DNA of 64,000 nt from Blastobasis lacticolella (taxonomy: Eukaryota > Arthropoda > Insecta > Lepidoptera > Blastobasidae): NCBI GenBank assembly GCA_905147135.1, contig LR990059.1, forward strand, positions 15,895,001-15,959,000, given 5' to 3'. Position 1 is the stretch's first letter; the number at the start of each line of letters is the position of its first letter. Below, piece after piece: positions 44,290-55,118 of this stretch. The position numbers were made by a program, and so were the translations under genes. The notes under the pieces are model-generated. The model had not been told where the DNA came from. It saw only the letters and a list, made by a program, of their open reading frames with translations, and ran no database searches.

Positions 44290-44770
44290 GGGCCCATGGA
44301 TGCTTCGCATCGAACGTACAGGCATTGCGAGCCTTTTTACCACGCACGTGCATGATGTTTAAGTCTTCCTTTTGCACTACAACGTGGTGTTCTTCAAAAG
44401 CCATGTCTACAGGTACCTCAAAGGCCGGCACCGCGTCCGCTCTCCTTAGGTTGCTGATGTCCTGTAGCCGTATTCACAATGCCTCGGAAATCGGATACGG
44501 AATCGACAAAGCCCGCAAAAGTTCTTAGGAAAATGTGGTTTCAGTTAATTTTGATGAAATTTTCATATGTTATAGAGAGTAGAGTTTCCGTGGAATCTAT
44601 CGAGATTCCGAATAACAGTTTTCGAATCGATCGACACGGATTTGCCGCTCACGAATTTCGTGTCGAATCGTTCGGAAACGGTTTCGAATCATTGTGAATA
44701 CGGCCACTGGCCAATGGTAACCACTTTCCATCAGGCGGACCATCTGGCCATGTGCATCCCCTTGTGATAT
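44290..44770 (+). mobile_element. Dispersed repeat family H copy carrying a MITE
   Basis: 44345-44466 (TACAGGTACCTCAAAGGCCG, TTAGGTTGCTGATGTCCTG) and 44705-44760 (ACCACTTTCCATCAGGCGGA) are adjacent in the copies at 52.92 and 60.21 kb (reverse). Confidence 0.75.
44467..44704. mobile_element. MITE with 15-bp perfect terminal repeats, nested
   Basis: GCCGTATTCACAATG at 44467-44481 and its exact complement at 44690-44704. The interior has further symmetric GAAATCGGATAC / GTTTCGAATC words. Confidence 0.85.
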
Positions 44771-45702
44771 CGTATCAGAACAGAATTACGAAGAGCTCGC
44801 GAGGAAAAACCGCAAGGGTTCGGTATTATATCTATCTTATCTGATAATAAATTAATTAAGGCGCGTTGATGTCTTAAATATGGCAGCTTTAAGGACCGAG
44901 TTGATGTCTTTCCGATGCGTTGCAACGCGTGGGCTACGGGCGTGTTGAATGAAACAGGGTTCTTGATGCGGTACGTCGTATAATATAATAGGTACTCCTC
45001 AGTTTAATAGTCTTGTCTAAGTAGTTGACAATTTGAACTCCATTATATTATATTGTTATTATCCATATTTCATTCATACATATATGTAATTATTACTAAT
45101 TAATTGATTTATTGTAATGTATTGACATGGTTAAATGTATGATTTTATGAAATTGTTTGACATTGATATTTTTAGTTCATTGACATAAGTATGGAATTTG
45201 ACATTGTTATTATTTTTATACTTTTGGTAATGAATTTGAAAACTACTTACGTACCTAAAAATATATGGAATTGTTAATTCTGAAATAAATGATTATTATT
45301 ATTATTATTATATTAGTGGTAATATATTTAGTGGAACTATTATATAAAAATGTTTAAATATATAATAGGCTTGTCTATATAAATATGCTATATTGACGTG
45401 ATGGAATGATGAGGTAGTGCCAGTTTCGTTTATCGCACTTATGTGAAACAATGTAATGTACACTATCTTACACACAATGTACAGTTATCTACTGCTCCTT
45501 CAGAGATCCCTTTTCCTTGACAACTCCAGGAATAAAAGGTACCTACTAAGTGTTAGATACCTACCAACTAAACATCAAACATTAAAATTATTCATATGAG
45601 TACGACTAGCTAAAGCGTAAATCTTGAAAATGCAATAATCCTTTAGAACCGCACAGTTGGCGACGAGTTAGGATCCAAATTGTGAGGATGAGCTTTAATA
45701 CA
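44771..45702. other. AT-rich, no gene
   Basis: ATT repeat near 45291-45310. Nothing else recognised. Confidence 0.4.
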
Positions 45703-45960
45703 ATTATCTTGGTGTTGATGTCCCGGTTGTGTTCTCGCGTTGTCCGAACAGGAACCTGACCAGATTGGATTAAGGTTACACATTCAGTTGCCTCGATGTG
45801 CAGGTTTCATCGCGATGATTTCCTTTCCCACAGTAAGAGCTTCGGTTAGCATTCAACTAATGTACATAACTGAGAAAAACATCATGGCCGCAGTGGGATT
45901 CGAACCCGGTACCTCTCATTTACGAGTCGGATACTTTAACCACTCGGCCACCAACGCTCC
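45703..45960 (-). mobile_element. SINE family A copy, internally deleted
   Basis: Minus-strand head GGTGGCCGAGTGGTTAAAG near 45936-45954 with intact A and B boxes. About 90 bases of the body are missing near 45743. Confidence 0.85.
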
Positions 45961-46282
45961 GAGGTATAGTTGAGAATTAAACATGATCATTATTCTGGTC
46001 ATTGATCCCAATAGCATTAGAGCACGCCGTGCTTAATTTACATAAAAATTATACATTCTCTTTGTCGATTAAAACATCTCCCCAAGGCATTCCCGTAAAG
46101 ACATGGCTGTATAACCACAATGCCTTAGCCTGAGGCGGTTATCAACGTTCCAAATTCAAATTAGTTTGAAACTGTATTATTAAAATTAGTGATTATTAAG
46201 TCTTGAAATTGTTATTGTTCTGTTTTTATTGTTTTACGCTATATAGAGTACGATTTCTAGCAAATATTCTGATTTTTAAGGG
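45961..46282. other. No gene seen
   Basis: Unassigned AT-rich interval. Confidence 0.35.
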
Positions 46283-46605
46283 TATATAACCGTCACGGGG
46301 TGCCAGTCGGCTTCCGAGACTGGCTCATCAAGTCTCAAGGTCCCCACCTTCGTCACTTCAAAATAATGTATTCCGAAATATTATTTTGACATAATCGGCC
46401 TGAAATAAATGACTTTTATTTTACTTCGCTTCGCCATTGGTATTGGGTACACCTTGCGACCACTCGTTCGCTCGCCACGCGAGCTCGATACGGTGCTAAA
46501 GTTCAATTAGCATCAAAATACGAAACGGTCACCCATCCAGTTATCAACATCGGCTTTCGTTGCTTAACTTTTGTTATCGACCTTGCAAGCACGCTGCTAT
46601 TAGAG
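46283..46605 (-). mobile_element. 5S-rRNA-derived SINE copy 2
   Basis: The minus strand has AACAAAAGTTAAGCAACGAA, then TGATAACTGGATGGGTGACC (46526-46579), closer to 5S than copy 1 and preserving the box A and box C words and their order. The tail ends GCCGACTGGCACCCCGTGAC. An extra segment at about 46360-46440 (GCCTGAAATAAATGACTTTT in + sense) is absent from copy 1. Confidence 0.8.
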
Positions 46606-46649
46606 TGGGGCCGCTTAAAGATTGGACAGTGGACCAGTTTCTGCGTTTT

Positions 46650-46775
46650 CTGTGAATCTATACGTACATAAACAAAGTCGCTTCCCGCCTTCTATCCCTA
46701 TATATCTATGTACGCTTAGACGTCTTTTAAACTACGCAACGCGAACGAAATCGCGCCAGGTCCACTAGTTCTCTA
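46650..46775. mobile_element. MITE family I copy
   Basis: ACAAAGTCGCTTCCCGCC, AAACTACGCAACGCGAACG and CGCGCCAGGTCCACTAGT match 16.13-16.24 kb. Confidence 0.6.
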
Positions 46776-47937
46776 GCCAATGTTCCCAACCCGGATCCTC
46801 CGCTTCCAGTGAAAATTTCCATGCCTTCTAACACTGTGACAGTCCTCATCATCTATCAACCATGCCTTCTCCATTGCGACAAGTCTGCGGCATCCTCGCG
46901 TCGTAAAGCCGTCGACTTATCGATGTCAATTCATCGCTTGGCCTCAATAGAGGACCTCCCCTTCCCTGATACTGGCAGATTTAGACAACTATTTCCCACG
47001 TGTCCATGCCTTGGGCTTTCCTCTTTCTAATATCTTTCCTATTCTAATTATGTATTAATTCGGCGGTGCGGCGGAGTCCGGCGGTACCACCCCAGGAAAA
47101 TAGAGATCTGTCAAGAAGTAGGGTGTTTTTTACAGACGGAGAACTTTAAATTGAAATAAAATAAAGAAAAAGTACTCAGTAAAGAAAGTAGTAGGTATTC
47201 AGTGAAACTAGCTTCTTTGATAACATAATTTTGTGGCATTTATGTTTGAATATCATTTTAATCATTCAACTAAAAGTGAGCTTCAACGCCGAACTAAATG
47301 TTGTATGGGGAAAGTAATGAATATCAACTAATAATTTCACGTTAGCTACCGAGATTGTGTGATCTTACTCTTTCATTGTTTTCTTTGAAAGATATATGGA
47401 CACAACATACGGTCACAATTGTTGCGTAAAGTATACGAAAATAGGATTTCCAGATTGGGCCATCTACGCGCCAGTCACGGCAGCTACATTGCTGAAATTA
47501 TATTCAAACATATGCCATGCTTTATTTATATATTTTTCTATCAAATAAAGCTAGTTATTTTAGTATCAGTGATGATACTAAATACTTTTTTCTTAGTTTT
47601 ATTTCAATATAAAGTTTTCCGCCTCTAATAAAAGCCGTTCTGGATTCGATACTTCATCCAGTTTTTCCTTTTGATGTGTGCAATAAAGTATTTCTTATTT
47701 ATTTACTTTTCATTCGTGGTAAACTGCAATTAGTTCTAATTCCACTCGCCACACCAAGTCAACACATCTCAGCACGGTCACGCTTGAAGAGTATAGTTTC
47801 ACTTGTATTTTATTCGCCTATTGTATTCTACAACATGAAACGAAGCAGGCAAGTAATAGAAGTCATTATCATATTCTTCCAATGAATTATTGTGTAGAGT
47901 CTCGATGGTGTTTGGTTAATTGGACTAGAAAATAATC
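46776..47937. other. No gene recognised
   Basis: Short frames only (for example 46809-47030); no domain, no repeat family identified. Confidence 0.35.
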
Positions 47938-48080
47938 ATCAACATCTTAGCATTAATGTCCCGGTTGTACTCTCGCGTACGGGAGCCCGGGGTCCGCCTT
48001 CACCATGATCTAGGATTTGGCAGATCAGGTAATTACAGTGGAGCGACTGCCATCTGACATCCGTGACCTTGTTGATAGGG
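47938..48080 (-). mobile_element. SINE family A, tail half
   Basis: Matches the last 140 bases of the family; a LINE fragment follows directly at 48083. Confidence 0.85.
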
Positions 48081-48082
48081 TT

Positions 48083-48250
48083 CATTATATCAGCCGAAAG
48101 ACGCCCACTGCTGGGCATAGGTCTCCCTCGAGATCTTCACAAAGGCCGGTCCTGTGCCATCCGCATTGCCATTGGCACCTGCGATCGTCACCAAGTCAAC
48201 GGTCCGCCTTGTGGGAGGCCTACTCACACTGCGTCTTCCGGTACTAACCT
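48083..48250 (-). pseudogene. LINE ORF2 C-terminal fragment
   Basis: Minus strand reads GTAGGCCTCCCACAAGGCGG, then GCGATCGCAGGTGCCAATGG and CTATGCCCAGCAGTGGGCGT, the same order as at 28.9 and 61.3 kb. Confidence 0.8.
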
Positions 48251-48599
48251 CCTATCCTCCATAAATGTAGTAACTTACAGGCTCCAGTGTTGCCGTGAAT
48301 TGTATCAGGCAATTGATGAGATGATGAATTAAGTTAATACTTTCTTCTTAAAAGTCTAAATAATAAATACTTACTTAGGGAATTTTAATCTCTCATAGCA
48401 GTCGTGGTAAGAGTACCTACTTAGATTTTGTAATTTGTTTCCGCTAATAAATCAATGATATCATATTAAATTGATTCTCAGAAACGTCTGTGAGACGCAA
48501 TCATTCACATTATAGAAACAAAACTTGTTAAACACGCTTAATTTTTCTAATCTACTCCGGCGCATATTTCACTAATGATAATCCATTAACCAGAGCGGC
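48251..48599. other. No gene seen
   Basis: AT-rich and unassigned. Confidence 0.35.
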
Positions 48600-48930
48600 C
48601 GGTAAAAAACTAAAACGCCAAAAAAATCATTATTCAAAGCGCCTAAGTTCGTCGACCCCAAAAACAAAAGCGCGCGCGCGGCCCGTCGGATCCTGCGACC
48701 GCGATAGCCTATGTAACCCATTATATCCAACTTAATTTTATATTTTCAAGCGTCCATTAGGCCTCCATTCACAAGGCATCAAGACGGCGCGCCCGTGCCT
48801 GTGTGCACTTTGGGAAAGAAAAAAGAAAAAGCGCGGGCTCGTCCGGTCACTTTTCTTGTCTGTGGTCAGCGACTCAGCGCCCGCCATCCCTTTTCGACGT
48901 TGTATTGATGGGCTTCTATCTCTGTCTGGC
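48600..48930. other. GC-rich candidate conserved non-coding element
   Basis: Repeat-free block with GCGCGCGCGCGGCCCGTCGG (48670-48689), TAACCCATTATATCCAACTT and ATTAGGCCTCCATTCAC. No codon structure. Confidence 0.35.
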
Positions 48931-49264
48931 TATAATAAAACATAATTGCTTTTAAATGGATAGGATTGGCGATTGGAGAGAATAATGACCAAGAAGCAAT
49001 TTAACGTCCGCCCGGAGAGCGCAGCACACTTATTAGAGCTCTCTCTTCAAAAATTACTCTATGCATATTTATAAGGAGGTATTTCAGTCGCAGTAAACAA
49101 GGAAATAAGTTCTTACCTAATGTACAGTCATTTGCAGAATGAACTACTGGGGGTCCGTTCACATTGATGCCCAATGTACTTGTATGTATTTTACAAAAAG
49201 TAATCCTCTAAGAACCTACAACTATTTGATATTCTTGTACACTCCTCCTATGACAGACTTCTTG
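48931..49264. other. No gene seen
   Basis: Unassigned. Confidence 0.35.
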
Positions 49265-49425
49265 TAAAAGACGGGCTCTATTTTACACGTGGACGTCAAA
49301 CTCCTGCGGGAGCCCGCTGAGGAGCAACTCGGCCACCTCCTTGTCGTCAATGGTACGGCCAATATCGACCAGCTGCTGTACCAACGTAGTCACGCCATTG
49401 ATGTACTCTCCCATTGAGACGTAGT
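49265..49425 (-). pseudogene. Copia-type LTR retrotransposon Gag fragment
   Basis: Minus strand encodes SMGEYINGVTTLVQQLVDIG, then RTIDDKEVAELLLSGLPQEF. This matches the UBN2/DUF4219-type Gag core of Copia elements (pattern ...L..I...I.D.E....LL.GLP..F). About 50 codons only; no LTRs or polymerase nearby. It ends abruptly at a family C SINE. Confidence 0.7.
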
Positions 49426-49431
49426 TTAATC

Positions 49432-49679
49432 ATCAATTACAGCCCATAACAGTCCACTGCAGGACTTAGGGCCCCTCCAGCGAAAGGGGAGGTTATTGAC
49501 ATAATCTCCACGCTTGGCAGGCGGGTTGTAGATAGCAGTGTCACAATAGAAAAAGATGCTGCCCATTTTCCAGCCTACGGATACTCTAGATCTTTTACCT
49601 CGAAAACATTAGTCGCCTTGTACGACACCCACGAGTGGAATGGATTGCTTTCTACTCTACCGGACACCACACGGCCCTT
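49432..49679 (-). mobile_element. SINE-like family C copy
   Basis: Full-length reverse copy with a short internal deletion near 49542-49550. Confidence 0.85.
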
Positions 49680-50364
49680 GATAATATAATGTGATAATGT
49701 TTTATTTTAATTAGAGTGAGAAATATGTAGAGGCTTTTGTCAGAGATTTGTAGAGTCAGAAACTTGGTACCTAGAGTCTAACTAATGGCAGACTTGAATT
49801 TATTGTGTAGAATTTCAGGTTTGTAGAGCATAAGAGTTGGATGCCGGGAGGCCAGGCTGCATGTCCGTGGCTGCATATACTCTTCAAATCAACCTAGCGA
49901 CTGATGTGTAGTGTCGGATAGAGGAAATTGATATTATAACTGGCGATACTATTGCGTTCTCTCTCTACTAGACCGTGCTGCAAGCAAAATGTGATCCAAA
50001 AATATGTACGTTAAGTGTTTAATTAAGCGGGTAATAACAATATGGATGTAGTATTAACAACTGAATTTGACAATACAGTGTAACCAGAAGGGATAATTAT
50101 CACAACGTGAACTTGGAAAATCTATTAATTATTTTATCACATATTCACCAACACGAGAATAGATCGATCTTATCAACCCCTAAAACCCAATCAAACTCTC
50201 CGCTTCACCGCAAAACGACACCCGCTATTTTAACAACAAAAACATTAATGTCTACCCACATGACCCTTCAAATAAATCAACACAATACTTCTCTAACTAA
50301 TATTACAATTGAACTAATAATTTGTGAGTGATTTCCATGTGACAAATTAATGATCGATTTTATG
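49680..50364. other. No gene seen
   Basis: The AC-rich frame at 50107-50331 is compositional. Confidence 0.35.
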
Positions 50365-50505
50365 GCACAGCTCAACTCGGCAATTAACTATTTCAGCTCA
50401 GCGTTTCTATCTGCTCAGCTCGGAACAGCTTGGCTCAGCTCAACGTAGCTCGGCTTGGCTCTGCTCAGCTTCCCTTTCCCCTCAAGGTAGCTCAACTCAC
50501 TTTGG
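50365..50505 (+). repeat. AGCTC-motif low-complexity cluster
   Basis: About a dozen AGCTC/GCTCAGCTCGG words in 140 bases, spaced irregularly, without clear unit length. Confidence 0.75.
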
Positions 50506-50930
50506 TGAAACTGGTCGTTGTCTAGAAAGCCTCCTACCCTTATATTAACTACCTATAACCACCCTATAATAATAATAATACCCTTATAACCTGCCAATCA
50601 TGCGATTGGCTTGACAATAATGGCATCGGAGCCGTCGGATTGCTATCCCTAATCGAAGCCACATTTTGTTATGCCACACTATGTTCAGCAGTCGACCCGA
50701 GAAGCGGTGGCTAGACGTCGTTAAGAAGGACATGCGTGCCCATAAACTCACCCCCAAGGATGCCGAAGACCGAGCGAAGTGGGCCAAGAGGCGAACACGA
50801 AAACGGACGCCGAGTCCTCGGCCAAGCGGGGACGAAACCGGGATGATGATGATACTATGTTCAGCAGTAGACGTCCACCGGCTAAGATGATGACGACGAT
50901 AAAGAAAAACAAAGTGCAAAAAAATAAATA
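50506..50930 (+). pseudogene. LINE ORF2 C-terminal fragment
   Basis: 50695-50790 encodes RPEKRWLDVVKKDMRAHKLT and PKDAEDRAKWAKRRTRK, the usual KKRWxDVVxxDMRxxxLxPxDAxDRAKWR end of a LINE, followed by ATGATGATG. A TAA repeat lies near 50567-50580. Confidence 0.8.
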
Positions 50931-51427
50931 TGATTTCTTTTATGACATTTATGGAATTTTATGGCATATATTTTTATCACCTAAATAGTATTTCATCTCA
51001 CGACATCCTATAGGTCAAACAATGCGTGGTGTGGTGCGCACTTTAAAACAACATGGCTTCCCATCCCGCCGGTTCCCGCGCAAAACGCCGCGAACGTGAA
51101 CGCCATACGTTATATGCTGCTGATAATGTTGATGGCGAGGCGTGGCCCTTAGATGCGTATTAAGTAAATTATTTCAGGGCAATGAAGGCGCCAATTAGGT
51201 GTAATTGCGGGGACCGCCTGCGCCCGCGCCCTCCGGCTCGGAGCGCGAACACTTGATGATAGTTTATGTGTTTTGCTTCAGAACGTGATACTAAAACAAT
51301 GCGGCTGATTGTTACTGGGGTTTGTAGGTAGGTATAGGAATATGTTTCACACTACCCGCTTGACAATGTCCAATTATATTTCATGAAATGTCACCGTAAA
51401 GCATGGCGTTGTTACCCGGAGATAATC
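50931..51427. other. Candidate conserved non-coding element at 51000-51310
   Basis: Repeat-free with CATCCCGCCGGTTCCCGCGC, GTTATATGCTGCTGATAATG, GGCGCCAATTAGGTGTAATT and GCCTGCGCCCGCGCCCTCC. No gene-like frame. Confidence 0.35.
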
Positions 51428-51540
51428 ATGTTGGCGTTAATGTCGGTACATGGGCATGGTACATGGCCGCAGTAAGATTCGAACCCGTTATCTTTCGCTT
51501 ACGAGTCGGATGCCGGTAACCACTCGGCTATCGACGCTCA
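51428..51540 (-). mobile_element. SINE family A, head and tail with middle deleted
   Basis: GGCGTTAATGTC is joined directly to the tRNA-like part (GATTCGAACCCGTTA to CTATCGACGCTC). Confidence 0.85.
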
Positions 51541-51951
51541 GGGAGATAATATTGCATGAAACTCCCAAGGGAATAAAATGATTTGATTTGGAATGTTAAA
51601 ATTCGTATGAGAACTCTTAGCATACGGACTTTGTGAAGAGAATATTCGAAAACTGCACAATTTTTCTTCATTTTCTACAAAAAAAAAGGCGCGATTGCAG
51701 ACATTTTAGGTAGTACGGTCTGTGGTTATGGTTGCAGTTGAAAAAGTATAAAATAAAAATTATATTGCTTTTTTATTCCCTCGGTGTATAATCTACTATT
51801 TTTATGTCAGTCGCAAAAAGGTAGTCAGTGTAAGTATGTTTGAAGTGTCCATTATTGTGGCTTCGTAGGCCCCGAACGGATAGAACAATTTAAATCGGTT
51901 AAATTAATAGTTTAGGAAATATTTGAGTCTGACATATACTCAGACTTGTGT
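51541..51951. other. No gene seen
   Basis: AT-rich, unassigned. Confidence 0.35.
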
Positions 51952-52215
51952 GCGTTGATGGCCTAGTGGTTAAGGGGACGGACTCGTAAGCAGGAGGTAC
52001 CGGCTTCGTACCCCAGTGCCGCCATGTACCTACCTATGAGATATATACATTAATCGAACACTAACCTTTACTCTTACATGGAAATAAACATCGTGATGAA
52101 TCCTGCATATTCAGGCAACTGAATTTGTGATCATGATCCAATCTGGTCAGGTTCCTCTGTTGACAGGGTCACAGAGGTCAGATGATAGACGCTCCACTGT
52201 AATTATCTGATGATG
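51952..52215 (+). mobile_element. SINE family A copy with GATGATGATG end
   Basis: Head GCGTTGATGGCCTAGTGGTT, B-box variant GGCTTCGTACCCC. The 3' end is truncated after GTAATTATCTGATGATGATG. Confidence 0.85.
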
Positions 52216-52489
52216 ATGACCTATACTCAGACTTGTAGACATTGTCAGGCGTGTTCCGACATCTGTAGGGCATTGGCAATTAAATATCTGACTAGATAGT
52301 TCCATTCATATCCATTTACGTGTAAGAAATTTGGATTTCTTTACCTTGCTTCCTTGCTTAAATATAGCAGGTGGAATCTGGCTCGTAAACTTTCAGGCGA
52401 AACGCATTTAATAACAGGTTTCTGGACTGCCCATCTGTAGATACTACCTCACCGCAGCGTACCTCTATCTATATCAAAACGTTATAAGG
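52216..52489. mobile_element. LINE 3' remnant and unassigned DNA
   Basis: 52240-52290 (GTGTTCCGACATCTGTAGGG, GGCAATTAAATATCTGAC) parallels the end of the LINE fragment at 27.6 kb. The rest is unassigned. Confidence 0.4.
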
Positions 52490-52860
52490 ACTCCAGCCAG
52501 GCCTCACTCAATCAGCACTGCGCCGATCAAAATGCAAATGCTGCCGACATTTTGGTCGTTTTGCGGCCGCAGGTACGGACCCATAAACTGCCAACAAATT
52601 ACACACTGCTTTTATTTTTAATTGCTATGGACGAGCCACCGACTACGCCAGCGGCCCGGACCCTTCTATTTTTGAATTATGGCGCGCAGACACGTGATTG
52701 GCCGGCATGGAAGCGCTAACGTTCAGTATTTATTAGAGATGCGTTCAAATGGGGTGTAGATAAAATCTAAAACGCAAAACTAATTACGGTCAAGCTGTCT
52801 CGGCGTATTTATAGCCCATCCTTCGAGGTTTCTGTCGGCACATCGGTAGTTACACAGCTA
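52490..52860. other. Candidate conserved non-coding element
   Basis: Repeat-free block with an octamer ATGCAAAT (52531-52538), TTTTGCGGCCGCAGG, CCCATAAACTGCC and TTTTTAATTGCTATGG. High density of developmental-factor-like words, no codon structure. Confidence 0.4.
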
Positions 52861-53089
52861 TAGTTAGATAATCATGCCTGACTGTAGGTTCATTCATCAT
52901 ACTACGGAAGCGTGATGACCATAGACAGATAGGGCTCTTCAAAAGGCATACGTAGGTACCTCAATAGCCCGCTCCCCTTAGGTTGCTGATCTCCTGGACG
53001 ACGGTGGCCACTTTCCATCAGGTGGACTGTGCTAGGTAATAAAAAAAGTCAGTATACAGACACACAAACAGTCAGATTTAATATCTCGG
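52861..53089 (+). mobile_element. Dispersed repeat family H copy
   Basis: 52950-53035: CCGCTCCCCTTAGGTTGCTG, CTCCTGGACGACGGTGGCCA, CTTTCCATCAGGTGGAC. Supplies the unoccupied version of the 44.47-kb MITE site. Confidence 0.7.
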
Positions 53090-53465
53090 TGTCAATAACC
53101 TGGTTGTGCTCGGGGGTGAAGTCCTGGGTCCGCGTTGAATATGATCCAGGATTTGGCAATTGACAGATCAGGTTATTATAGTAGAGCGTCTAAGATCTGA
53201 CCTCCGTAACACTCTTAAAAGGGGAACCTAACCAGATTAAATCCAGTTGTGCGCAACTGTCTTTCACGGCAGCCAGTTGTGATAGAAGAATATTTATTGT
53301 TGTTATGCAACCAGTGGCCAATAAAGAATCAAATCGCCGCCATCGCAATTGTGTTTCGCAATCAGTTGTTAACTAAATGTGTAGGTTTCCTCACGATGTT
53401 TTCCCTCACCGTAAGAGCATTGCCTAGTGTTCAACTAATCGGACCTGGTACCCTCCTACGAGCAC
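53090..53465 (-). mobile_element. SINE family A copy with about 130-bp insert, head lost
   Basis: The body is interrupted at about 53240-53370 by foreign sequence containing GCCAGTTGTGATAGAAGAAT and flanked by similar CAGTTGT words. The tRNA head is missing after 53450. Confidence 0.75.
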
Positions 53466-54878
53466 CTAAGCAAGATAAACCAAAAGAAACAAAATTCTAA
53501 CAGTATCAGAAAAAAACGTTGAAATTCGACTGATTTGATTTGATTGTTTTAAAGAATGACTAATTATTTTTTTGCGTTACATACCTATGTTTTTTGTACC
53601 TTACTTTAACGTATGGACCTCTTTAATTGTAAACCGACTTCCTTAAAACTTTTGTCCTAATTTTAACTTTTGAAACGATTTTGATGCAAAATGTTAATTA
53701 GTTGTTCCTTGCGTCGTAAGGTCATCCGTAGACAAGATTAGCCTGAGACAAGGAATAAAGGCACAAGGAAAAAGAGACCTACCTTGTTACACGCAGCAGT
53801 AAGTCGAAACAGATTTATGATGATGATGAAGTTGAAAGATGCATTGTCGATGAAAAAATATTTCAATCCATTTAGTTGTTTCTGAGAAATTCTTTAAAAA
53901 ACGTAAGTAAGTATATACATAAGTATATGCTTACAAACATAATTATTAATTCATTATATCAAGTAATAGGACTCCTAAGTGTCAATCCTTAGGAGTCCGC
54001 CTGGGTGAGTACCACCGCCTTATCTATTTCTGACGCCAAGCAACAATGCTTGCATTGTTTTGTTCCGGTTTGAAGGGTAAGGAAGTCAGCGCCGTTACAG
54101 GCATGAGGCATTTCATCTTAGTCCTCACGGTGACAACGCACTTGCGGTTTTGCATTACAGTAGCTTACAACCTAAATGCATGAATCGTAAATGTTATGAG
54201 CAACAGTTACCGCTTAGAGGTCCCTATTCATAGTTCGCTACCCTATTGTTGCCTGAATAAAATCGATTTAATCGATAAGACCGCCTGTTGTTTTCTGTTG
54301 CTGCCGACTGTATCCTGTATTTAAACAATAAAGTGTTAATACATTTTTTTTTATGACATTCGGTAGGCAAACAGGCAAGCGGGCCATCTGATGGGAGTGA
54401 GATTCATTCATGTTTGCTCATGCCAAGTGGATGAAATGAAATGTACACCGATTTCCGTCGCATCTGTGAGCTATAAAACTGATGAGATAAGATGATCAAA
54501 GCCGATGACAAAATCAAAAACTTTTGAAACTTGCGCGCAATCGGTAATCGTTTCCGTTCTGAAGTAATAATTCGGCTGTTGCCTGAACGTTTTCCGAATA
54601 AATGTAAATGTGTTTACGTTGTTTATAAATTTTTTAAAGATTTAAATTTAGGCTTTATAACTCTACGAAACCCTATAGTGATTACGTAATTAATTAAACA
54701 AAACAGATCAATTATTTTCTCCTCAACCACGGTTTTAAAACGAAGTCAGGAAATGTCAAAACAATGACATAACCACTACACACAAGGCGCAGTAGTGTTT
54801 TTAAAAGATTAATTATATTTATTGCAGTAATTGAATGTGACTCTGACTGCAATTTGTGTTAAAATAAAGTTTATTACA
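53466..54878. other. Intergenic DNA and presumptive PDSS2-A promoter
   Basis: Mostly AT-rich. 54345-54395 is a reverse family D tail. 54730-54878 directly precedes the PDSS2-A start; CCACTACACACAAGG near 54772-54786 could include an initiator. No TATA box is obvious. Confidence 0.4.
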
Positions 54879-55118
54879 ATGTCTTATGCTATAATGCGAC
54901 ATTTACGCCGTACAGTTGTATTAACACAACAAATAAGGTTCGAAACAACGATGACAAACATTACGCGAGAGAACTTCGTATTTCGCCCTCCAATAGCTCA
55001 ATGGGGCCAAATAATCAGAGAAGCGGAGAAGATAGTTGGATATCCAACCTCATTTATGAATCTGCGATGGCTATTGAGTGACGAATTTGCGAATTTAGCC
55101 ATGCATTTGCGCAAAGTA
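54879..55118 (+). CDS. Pdss2: PDSS2-A exon 1
   Basis: From ATG 54879 (the upstream in-frame TTG at 54831 is not a likely start) to GTA, followed by donor GTGAGT at 55119. Phase 0. Confidence 0.88.

Noticed and set aside
46526..46579. Genuine 5S rRNA gene
   Set aside because: Only the internal control region is conserved; the 5' part and terminal stem are missing and a SINE tail follows.
47990..48332. Two overlapping 76- and 89-codon frames
   Set aside because: They run across the junction of a SINE and a LINE fragment.
50107..50331. 74-codon Thr/His/Ile-rich frame
   Set aside because: AC-rich low-complexity DNA, without start context or homology.
54831..54878. Upstream start for PDSS2-A
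   Set aside because: Begins with TTG; the first in-frame ATG is 54879 and gives a suitable targeting sequence.
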